Shown here: positions 16,095 to 22,846 of the stretch, piece by piece | Layout: each line of letters begins with the position of its first letter | Position numbering within the stretch: position 1 is the first letter of the stretch | Source of the DNA: Litorimonas sp046250185 | Lineage (GTDB): Bacteria; Pseudomonadota; Alphaproteobacteria; Caulobacterales; Maricaulaceae | Direction: 5' to 3' (one strand) | Length of the DNA: 64,000 nucleotides | Assembly (NCBI RefSeq): GCF_046250185.1 | Contig: NZ_CP176469.1 | Translations under genes and position numbers: made by a program | Notes under the pieces: model-generated | What the model saw: the letters and a program-made list of their open reading frames with translations, nothing else | The model's database searches: none | What the model was told of the DNA's origin: nothing

Positions 16095-17146
16095 TGACTC
16101 GCGAGGCTTTGTTTGAATTCGTTTACGAGAGAGTAGTTGCTCCAAAACTCATAGAAATAAAAAAGGCTCTAATAAAGACCAGTCTCCCTATGATTTCAGG
16201 AGATAGTGAGAAACTTCAAAATGAGGATTGGCCTGACCTTTTATTCGCGAGCAGCATCCTTGCCCAATCCACAGATGCTAAGCATTTAGAAGGAGCGTTA
16301 CAGGTCGCAACAGGTGCATTACTTTCCGAAACGCCAAATGATATCAATGATACTGCTGGAGTATTGTTAGACAAACTTGACAACTCGCGAGCGTTGACGC
16401 TGGCAGTTGACCGAAAACTAATCGAGGCTGGTCTCGAAGAACGCCTCGGCCCAATTTTGAGAATTGAGTCCGCCCGTAGAGATATTTTAGGCTCAGTGCT
16501 TCTCGAGCACTCTGGAACTTATTTGCCAGCTAATAAACTTCAACGCGACCTTTGGCGAAAGGCTTCAAAAGATAGAACTTGGCTTTCTGCATCAGCGCCT
16601 ACAGCCGCTGGAAAGACATATATTGTCGGTCAGTTTCTCGCGGATAAAATTTTAAGCGGAACGGTGAAGAGGCTGCTTTATCTTGCTCCGACGCGTGCTC
16701 TTGTAGGTGAAGTTGAAAAGGATTTGCGCAACAGATTTAGAGGCGAATACAATGTTCAAATATCTTCACTGCCTCTGGCGAACCCTTTCTTAAAAGGACA
16801 AAAGGAAGCTGAGCCTGTTATATATGTGTTAACTCAGGAAAGAATTCACCTGCTTGTTAATGAGCTTGGAGATGAGGCTAATTTTGATCTTCTTGTCGTC
16901 GATGAAGCTCAAAAAATCAGCGACAATCGCAGGGGCGTGATATTACAAGACGCCATTGATCGGGTGGTTCGAATAAACCCTGAAATCAAATCTATTTTTG
17001 TCAGCCCATCAACTTCTAACCCTAGAGTGCTGTTGCAAGACCGCCCCGAAAAGGTTGGCGAAGAAGTCTTAGAGAGCACATCGGTAATGGTGCTTCAAAA
17101 CCTGTTGGCTGTACGCCAGCACCGTGGAAAAAAAATGGAACATTGA
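16091..17146 (+). CDS. hamB: HamB helicase, N-terminal part (frameshifted)
   Basis: The first 351 residues of the Hachiman superfamily 2 (Ski2/Brr2-like) helicase. Walker A is APTAAGKT (169-176), then YLAPTRALVGEV (motif Ia) and the Walker B box DEAQ (271-274), with FVSPSTSNP in the place of motif III. A conserved-looking QNLLAVRQHRGKK follows. The frame then ends prematurely within a run of eight A residues (17128-17135); only MEH is read past it. With one A fewer the reading continues ...RGKKWNIDLIEG into the next frame, which supplies the second helicase domain. The GTG at 16091 or ATG at 16094 overlaps the hamA stop, indicating coupled translation. Confidence 0.85.
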   Translation: MMTREALFEFVYERVVAPKLIEIKKALIKTSLPMISGDSEKLQNEDWPDLLFASSILAQSTDAKHLEGALQVATGALLSETPNDINDTAGVLLDKLDNSRALTLAVDRKLIEAGLEERLGPILRIESARRDILGSVLLEHSGTYLPANKLQRDLWRKASKDRTWLSASAPTAAGKTYIVGQFLADKILSGTVKRLLYLAPTRALVGEVEKDLRNRFRGEYNVQISSLPLANPFLKGQKEAEPVIYVLTQERIHLLVNELGDEANFDLLVVDEAQKISDNRRGVILQDAIDRVVRINPEIKSIFVSPSTSNPRVLLQDRPEKVGEEVLESTSVMVLQNLLAVRQHRGKKMEH

Positions 17147-18719
17147 CCTTATTGAAGGTCAGAATTTTAAGTCGATTGGCTCCATTGAACTTAAAAGCAA
17201 ACCCGAAAATATGACTAAGCGACTCGCTTACGTGGCCGCAGAATTGGGCCGCGCGGGTGGAACACTTGTTTACGTAAATGGTGCTGTGGAAGCTGAAAAA
17301 GTAGCTCAACTTATTCGAGATTATATTAAAGATACTGAAGCTGCAGAAGATGAGGATTCTGCGCAAGACTTATTGCGTTTGTCCGAATTAGTGAAAAAAG
17401 GCGTTCACCCTAAATACCTCTTAGCAAGCATTGTTCGAGATGGTGTGGCATTTCATTACGGGAATATGCCTGCCCTCGTCCGATATGAAGTTGAACGGTT
17501 ATTCAAAGAGGGAAAACTAAAATTCTTAGTATGTACCTCCACGCTCATAGAGGGAGTTAACCTTTCTTGCAAAAACATCATTGTCCGTGGGCCACGGAAA
17601 GGAAGAGGCAACCCAATGGGACCACAAGATTTTTGGAACCTAGCTGGCCGCGCTGGTAGATGGGGAACTGAATTTCAAGGGAACATAATTTGTTTGGATT
17701 TACATAACGCAGACGCATGGCCCTACGGAATACCAGAACGGGAGAACTACAAAATTCAAACAGAGAGCGACGCCGCGCTATTAAAGAAAGACTCTTTTAC
17801 GGCATATGTTGAAAAAATGTCCTCTGGTGAGGAGGTGTCCAGAGATGAGTTCATTGAGTTTGAGTCTGTGAGTTCATCAATCTTGACCCGTTATATTACT
17901 CAGGGGCCACTTGAGCATAGCTCCTTAAAAAATAGGTATGACGATAATTATCTTAAGAACCTCGACGGATTTCTAAAGAAAGCCGCTTCCGAAATTAATC
18001 TGCCTCCTGAACTTGTTGAACGACATGCAGGATTAAACCCACAAGGTTTGCAATCATTGCTAGATGAGTTCATCAAAATTGAAAAAGACCCAATAAACTT
18101 AATTGTGCTTCGACCTGGCGACGATGAAGTTTTTGGTCGTTTGGTGACAATTTTGAATCGAATAAACAAAACTATGGGCGGGCCATTCGGCACTGTGCGT
18201 CAATCTAGAATGTACGCTGTTGTTATCTTGAGATGGTTGGAAGGTTGGACTCTTCCACGGATTATTGAAGCAAGGGTAAAATATGACCAAGAGCAAGGTA
18301 AACCTCGGAAGATTGCGGATGTCATTCGAGAAACTTTGGAGCTAGTTGAAAATATTGCGAGGTTCGCCGCGCCGAGATACTTGTCTGCGTATGAGGATGT
18401 TCTTTATCATTATCTCAAAGAAATCGGCAAAGAAGAGTTGGTAGAAAACGAACTTAACATCGGCACCGCATTAGAATTTGGAGTATCGACACAAACTCTA
18501 GTTTCACTAATGTCTATAGGATTGTCGCGTATGACCGCAGTGGCAATTAACGAGGCCATCGCAAATAGCGAATTAGATATAGATGAAACGTTGAGCTGGC
18601 TTGATGGTAACTACGATAATTTAGAAGCGTTAGGTATCGCGAGCTTAATGATTGAAGAAGTTGCTATTCATATTGGCAGAAATACAGAAACAGAGATTGA
18701 GGTAATTACAGATGAGTAG
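17124..18719 (+). CDS. hamB: HamB helicase, C-terminal part (frameshifted)
   Basis: 531 residues that complete HamB. The second RecA-like domain shows GTLVYVNGAVEAEKVAQLI, HYGNMPALVRYEVERLF, CTSTLIEGVNLSCKNIIV (motif V) and FWNLAGRAGRWG (motif VI, about 171-181, with the arginine fingers). A helical C-terminal region follows. Its GTG at 17124 is only the first possible start in the frame. The domain has no ATP-binding site of its own, so it is not an independent helicase. Everything after the A8 run is intact to the natural stop, which overlaps the next gene. The remaining sequence shows no further decay, suggesting a recent or reversible shift. Confidence 0.85.
   Translation: MEKKWNIDLIEGQNFKSIGSIELKSKPENMTKRLAYVAAELGRAGGTLVYVNGAVEAEKVAQLIRDYIKDTEAAEDEDSAQDLLRLSELVKKGVHPKYLLASIVRDGVAFHYGNMPALVRYEVERLFKEGKLKFLVCTSTLIEGVNLSCKNIIVRGPRKGRGNPMGPQDFWNLAGRAGRWGTEFQGNIICLDLHNADAWPYGIPERENYKIQTESDAALLKKDSFTAYVEKMSSGEEVSRDEFIEFESVSSSILTRYITQGPLEHSSLKNRYDDNYLKNLDGFLKKAASEINLPPELVERHAGLNPQGLQSLLDEFIKIEKDPINLIVLRPGDDEVFGRLVTILNRINKTMGGPFGTVRQSRMYAVVILRWLEGWTLPRIIEARVKYDQEQGKPRKIADVIRETLELVENIARFAAPRYLSAYEDVLYHYLKEIGKEELVENELNIGTALEFGVSTQTLVSLMSIGLSRMTAVAINEAIANSELDIDETLSWLDGNYDNLEALGIASLMIEEVAIHIGRNTETEIEVITDE
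17128..17135 (+). other. A8 homopolymer causing the hamB frameshift
   Basis: Eight consecutive A residues (GTGG-A8-TGG). Seven would join the two hamB frames exactly as H-R-G-K-K-W-N-I-D. The run is a possible slippage site in transcription, a phase-variable tract, a genuine inactivating mutation, or a sequencing error. Confidence 0.75.
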
Positions 18720-19023
18720 GGGTCAGAAAGTTACGGTCGGAGGAATAGAATTTGATAAGAAAGGTGATGCAAAGGATTATCTGAACGAGTTATTGAAAAG
18801 CTACGAACCCGGTGACAGAGTCTCACAAACTCACACTGATTTTTTGATGGAAGCAATCAAAGGACACCCCGATTACGATGAAAAATTTGGTTCTGGTGTC
18901 GAGCGTTTCTATACAGACTATGCAGAATTCGGAACGGTTTGCTTTTGGGCTGCGCTAAAAAATGGAGAGCCTGTAAAGTTCTCTGCGAAGAGCTTGGTTC
19001 CTGTAAAAAAACGAAAAAAATAG
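18712..19023 (+). CDS. DUF3223 (DCL-like) protein, candidate Hachiman accessory gene
   Basis: A 103-residue protein matching the DUF3223/DCL-family pattern: VTVGGIEFDKKGDAKDYLNELL, SQTHTDFLMEAIKGHPDYDEKFGSGVERF and KFSAKSLV, ending in a lysine-rich KKRKK tail. DUF3223 domains occur in plant DCL proteins and in small bacterial proteins of unknown role, often next to DNA-related genes. Its ATG overlaps the hamB stop (ATGAGTAG), so it is translated with hamB. It is the last gene before attR. I infer a link to defence from the overlap only; no catalytic motif is evident. Confidence 0.75.
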   Translation: MSRGQKVTVGGIEFDKKGDAKDYLNELLKSYEPGDRVSQTHTDFLMEAIKGHPDYDEKFGSGVERFYTDYAEFGTVCFWAALKNGEPVKFSAKSLVPVKKRKK

Positions 19024-19138
19024 ATTGAAGAATGGCCCGTTGCTCTGCCTAACAATTAACCTAATACTTTGCCTCACAAACGTCTTGCGCTTAGGTCTAA
19101 ATCATTGTAATAATTAGATATTCAGGACGATGGACACC

Positions 19139-19158
19139 CCGTGTGGGGGCACCATTTT
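19139..19158 (+). repeat. attR: direct repeat of the tRNA-Thr 3' end
   Basis: This is an exact copy of the last bases of tRNA-Thr plus TTTT (CCGTGTGGGGGCACCATTTT). It stands alone with no tRNA body upstream, as expected for the distal attachment site of an element inserted at a tRNA 3' end. Confidence 0.9.
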
Positions 19159-19949
19159 TTCTATAATTCCGATCTCTGAATATCCCTAAACCCTGTAATT
19201 TCCTCCTTTAAAGCCGCAACATTGCGGTTTTATGCGGATAATATGAGGTTCGGTACCCTTATAGGGCACTAATTTTACACTTTGGGAAACAAGTTTAACT
19301 ACTAAAAATGACTGTATTATTGCTGGCGGTTTATCTAAGACCACCCCTTAATCTAGCGAAAATTATGCTACAAACTGCGCTACAAATAGTGCCACAATTC
19401 ATCTCAAGCAACCGCCTTTGCGACCGAGAAGCGCGAGCGTATGCAGGCGTCATGCGGCCCTTGGGCGAAGGCTCAAAGGCTGCGCAAGCCCGCATCCTCG
19501 TCGCGGCTTAGAGTGGGCGTCATCTCACCCCCGCTAAGAGTCGGGATGAGTGGGGCGTGATCGGCTGTCTTCAAATTCACCAAAGGCGAAAATGAAGGGA
19601 GCAAGCGTGCGTCAGGGATCAAAGCCGAATGGCCGAGACTGCAAAGCGGGCTTGATTCACGCAAGCCTGGTCCTTAGCGCCAGCGAAGGGGACGCCCTAA
19701 TTCTCAACTTAATAATTATTACGGAATATGCCTCCTAAATAGCTAAACTAAACCCTTGCTATCAATCTCGCTTTATATTCTCGCCATAGGAGCCTTCATT
19801 GCCTGGATCGGCCTACTACTGACATGGGCGCACCATGCGAGACATGGATTGGCCGAGGCTTATTCTTTGACGTTCCTGCCATAAACTCTAGTATGTTTTT
19901 GGCAACGTTTAGTCTCAGTAGCAGCAAGCGTAGGCTTAGAAGAAAAGAT
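19159..19949. other. Gene-poor stretch after attR
   Basis: About 790 bases without a convincing gene. Short open frames at 19308-19511 and 19550-19738 have no recognisable composition or motif, and neither does the minus-strand frame at 19473-19664. The segment from about 19420 to 19690 is more GC-rich and could be a decayed coding remnant or a structured RNA. No further copy of the att repeat was seen within it. Confidence 0.5.
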
Positions 19950-20051
19950 ATGCGAAAAATACTAAAAATTGTCGGGCTTTTGGTTGTCACATTCACCGTT
20001 ATAGCGGCCACTTTTTCTCCGAGGCTGGCCGTTGAAATTTTTGCGCTTTAG
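19950..20051 (+). pseudogene. Leader/membrane anchor cut off from the downstream MBL gene by an amber codon
   Basis: A 33-residue frame: basic MRKILK, then hydrophobic IVGLLVVTFTVIAATF, then SPRLAVEIFAL and TAG at 20049-20051. This is a typical N-terminal signal anchor. The MBL gene that starts at 20061 is in the same frame and only 9 bases further. One nonsense change therefore seems to have separated the anchor from its domain. Confidence 0.5.
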
Positions 20052-20060
20052 AGAGACGGG

Positions 20061-20888
20061 GTGCCACTGATTGATGACCACCCCCGTGAAGCGGACCTGA
20101 TCGACGGTTATTGGTCCGTGGTTAAGTTGTCACCAAATGTCTTTGCGATCGGCGAGCCGCGTTATTATCAGGTAAATTGGAGTTACCTCATTGTCGGAAG
20201 TGAGAAGGCCTTGCTATTCGACACGGGCCCGGGAATCAGGGATATCTCAGTCGTTGTCGGAAGCCTAACGGACCGACCCGTTCATGCAATGGTCTCCCAT
20301 TTGCATTTCGACCATATTGGTGGTTTCGGTCATTTCGAGCAGACGCTTATGTTGGATGTGCCGTCAATCCGGTCACAGTTGAAAGATAAAACCATACATC
20401 CTTCGCGCTATCAATCGCTCGCCTTTATTGATGGCAAAAAAGATATGACCCTTTCTGTCACCGCTTGGATAGAGCCCGGGGGGTCGTTTGATCTAGGGGA
20501 TCGGACGCTGAAAATAATTTCAGCGCCTGGGCATACCGCTGACTCTGCTGTGATCTTGGACGTTGACAATAAGATGATGTTCACTGGCGACTTCCTTTAT
20601 CAAGGTTCCCTTTATGCTATGCTGCCTGGGTCAAGCCGCTCAGCTTACGCGAAAAGTGCAGACTTGCTGATCAGCGAGTCGTCTTTTGATACACTGATAT
20701 TGGGGGCGCATGCCCCCACAAATGCTCTGACGCCCCCTGTGCTGAGTCAGGCTTCGCTGATCGCTTTACGTCGCCAGCTCGCAGCCGTTGAGGCTGGAGC
20801 GGCGCGCTATGAGGGTGTATTTCCGAGACGACTCGTCATTGATGACTCTGTAGATTTTTTGACGGGCTTCCCTTGGAAAAACCGTTAA
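20061..20888 (+). CDS. Metallo-beta-lactamase-fold hydrolase
   Basis: A 275-residue MBL-fold hydrolase. The zinc motif is SHLHFDHIGG (H80, H82, D84, H85), followed by APGHTADS (H158), TGDFLYQG (D176) and LGAHAPT (H217), so both metal sites are intact. The N-terminal PLIDDHPREADLIDGYW and AIGEPRYYQVNWSYLIVG identify a secreted or membrane-anchored MBL subfamily of unknown substrate. The annotated start is a GTG at 20061. The likely original N terminus is the signal anchor at 19950-20051, in the same frame but behind a TAG. If translated from the GTG, the enzyme would be cytoplasmic. Convergent with the glycosidase gene. Confidence 0.8.
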   Translation: MPLIDDHPREADLIDGYWSVVKLSPNVFAIGEPRYYQVNWSYLIVGSEKALLFDTGPGIRDISVVVGSLTDRPVHAMVSHLHFDHIGGFGHFEQTLMLDVPSIRSQLKDKTIHPSRYQSLAFIDGKKDMTLSVTAWIEPGGSFDLGDRTLKIISAPGHTADSAVILDVDNKMMFTGDFLYQGSLYAMLPGSSRSAYAKSADLLISESSFDTLILGAHAPTNALTPPVLSQASLIALRRQLAAVEAGAARYEGVFPRRLVIDDSVDFLTGFPWKNR

Positions 20889-20909
20889 TCCATAGGATGA
20901 ATTTTCTAC

Positions 20910-22844
20910 CTATTTAACTAACGTAGGCGTGATAAGAAAGTTTTGAATGACGGCTTGGCTCTGTGTCATTTCTTCGCCTTCGCTCGACAATTTGAACGCT
21001 TCGCCGGAGTCAAAGACGCCTAGCATCGCAAGCGTCCCATCGCCATTGTCTCTTGCAACGCTAAAGCTTTCCATATTGGGCCATCGCAGCGTGAACGCAT
21101 CGCTGATTGGCGCGAGTTCTCTTATCGGTGTCAATTCGGATGTGTCCGCCCAACAATAACAGTTTGGGTCCGCCGTGAGGTGAAGCGAGTAGTCTTTCCG
21201 ACCGACCCGATATGTCCGGTCGCGTTTGACGACACTTGGATTAATTGTCAGGGCGATAACCTCGCCGGCGCCTGTCTGCGATAGTTCCAGCGTGTAGATG
21301 CCCGTTCCATCATAATCCGCAACGGGTGAACGACCGACTCCAACAACTCGCTTTAAGGTCTTGGAGATTGTCAGCTTTTGCGAAGACGGAATGCTCTTAG
21401 TGTGCATCAGCGTTGCGCCGTCATGATACATAGCAAAGTCAGATTTGAATGATGTCGTCACCGCTCCGAACTGGTTGGTCTTGCGATCCTTATATTTATC
21501 GGCGGGACTGTTTGACCTAAAATGCTGGCCCGCAATCATAAAGCTGACGGCGCGTTCTGGCGTGTAGAGATAGTTTAGGTCATGGCGCGGCCAGATCGAA
21601 TTTTTGCCTCCATCGGCGGCCATATCATATTGGAATTGTACCGCTACGCTGACATTATTAGATTTCATTGCGGCGGCAATATTGGGGTAGTTATAAATCT
21701 TCTGCGATCCCGCTGCATCCCATTCATAGGCGACGACGGGTCGATTAATCCCGTCTGGATCTTTATAAGACCAAGGCTTAGCACCCGCATAGGCAACGTC
21801 CTGATATGGTTCATTTTCTGGCCCGCCTTTGCGCCCGCCGAAATAGGGATAATCCTTCCACCAGTTTGACGTATAACCATTTGTCGTGAGAAATTGCGCA
21901 GAACTATCCGCGATAGCTTTCACCACATTCGGATTTCTGACAGCCACTTCCTCTTCGCCGCCATACTCGCTCAAAGCGTAAGTCTTTTCTGCACCGAACA
22001 AGCTCCAGCCGAGCAGATGCTCAACGCCGTTTGGCGTGGTAGATTCCGCCCTACGCACGCCAGCGAACATGGGCTCTATCAGATCATTTTTGAGTGAAGC
22101 ATAAGACTGCCCTGGGCCTTGAAAAGCGCCTTTAGGATCAGCCAAATAATGCGGCTCATTTATCGGTTCAATAAACCCAATACCGGGTTCCTCAGCATAA
22201 CGCCTGCCCCTACCCCCGTCCAAATAGGGATTCCTGTGATTCATCAAATTCGTTATGAATAATGATGACATTTTAATCAGCGCGGCATTGCTCGTGTAAT
22301 CGCTGGAAATCCATTCGAGTTTAGAAAACCGGCCAGGCAAAGTGACATAATGCTCCCACGGCGTAATGGGTGTCAGGTGGATATACATGCCGCGCTCTAT
22401 GGCGCCAGCTGTGAGGTAGTTGAACCAATCTAACTCTTTGCTTCCTTCCCTTAGGCCGCCGCCCAGCTCGGCAATATCTCCCATCAGGATATGCACACGG
22501 ACAATATCGACACCCATCGCTTTGAGGTGATCCAAATCGCGGTCAATAACCTTGGTTTTGACATCACACTCAGATAGGCCAAGCTCATTAAATAGGTCGC
22601 GCGTTTGTGTGGGTGTCTCGCCATTTCCAAGCCAGTAATTCCGGTCTATCTGGAAATATTGGTACATACCCCCCAGGTAATTCACGCCAAACAATCTGAC
22701 GTCCGCATTATCATCGGTATAGATTTTCCCAGTGGAGAGATCAGCCTTTAGCAGAGGTAGGTCATCCGCCTGTGCCACGGGTACGGCCAATGAGGCAAGC
22801 ATCGCCGCACAAAGCGCAGCTATGCGAAAGTAAGTCAAACGCAT
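20910..22844 (-). CDS. Secreted clan GH-A glycoside hydrolase
   Basis: A 644-residue exported glycosidase: signal peptide MRLTYFRIAALCAAMLASLA to about VAQA-DD (residue 27), then a TIM-barrel domain. The clan GH-A acid/base is E230 in IEPINEPHY and the probable nucleophile is E374 in VAYEWDAAG. A beta-rich C-terminal domain follows from about 450. The exact GH family (GH5-like) cannot be fixed by eye. It is third in a likely operon after the TonB receptor and a GH2 enzyme, 2 bases downstream of the latter. It probably acts in the periplasm on oligosaccharides imported by the receptor. Confidence 0.8.
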   Translation of the reverse strand: MRLTYFRIAALCAAMLASLAVPVAQADDLPLLKADLSTGKIYTDDNADVRLFGVNYLGGMYQYFQIDRNYWLGNGETPTQTRDLFNELGLSECDVKTKVIDRDLDHLKAMGVDIVRVHILMGDIAELGGGLREGSKELDWFNYLTAGAIERGMYIHLTPITPWEHYVTLPGRFSKLEWISSDYTSNAALIKMSSLFITNLMNHRNPYLDGGRGRRYAEEPGIGFIEPINEPHYLADPKGAFQGPGQSYASLKNDLIEPMFAGVRRAESTTPNGVEHLLGWSLFGAEKTYALSEYGGEEEVAVRNPNVVKAIADSSAQFLTTNGYTSNWWKDYPYFGGRKGGPENEPYQDVAYAGAKPWSYKDPDGINRPVVAYEWDAAGSQKIYNYPNIAAAMKSNNVSVAVQFQYDMAADGGKNSIWPRHDLNYLYTPERAVSFMIAGQHFRSNSPADKYKDRKTNQFGAVTTSFKSDFAMYHDGATLMHTKSIPSSQKLTISKTLKRVVGVGRSPVADYDGTGIYTLELSQTGAGEVIALTINPSVVKRDRTYRVGRKDYSLHLTADPNCYCWADTSELTPIRELAPISDAFTLRWPNMESFSVARDNGDGTLAMLGVFDSGEAFKLSSEGEEMTQSQAVIQNFLITPTLVK

Positions 22845-22846
22845 TG

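Larger units (their letters stand above)
3902..19158. mobile_element. Integrative mobilizable element in tRNA-Thr carrying metabolic cargo and a Hachiman defence system
   Basis: Seen directly: exact 20-bp direct repeats at 3902-3921 (tRNA-Thr 3' end) and 19139-19158. A tyrosine integrase lies immediately inside the tRNA end. Inside there is also a DUF3363-type relaxase, but no VirB/VirD4 or other mating-pair genes. Known for the class: such elements integrate site-specifically at tRNA 3' ends and, with only a relaxase, are mobilised by a helper conjugative element. Cargo is modular: crotonase/SDR/2OG oxygenases/LysR/MDR/cupins (5803-12319) and Hachiman (15090-19023). The defence module looks AT-richer than the relaxase gene beside it, suggesting separate acquisition. 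GC content was judged by eye only. Confidence 0.85.

Noticed and set aside
19308..19738. Short open frames after attR (19308-19511, 19550-19738).
   Set aside because: No ribosome-binding site, motif or sensible protein composition was seen.
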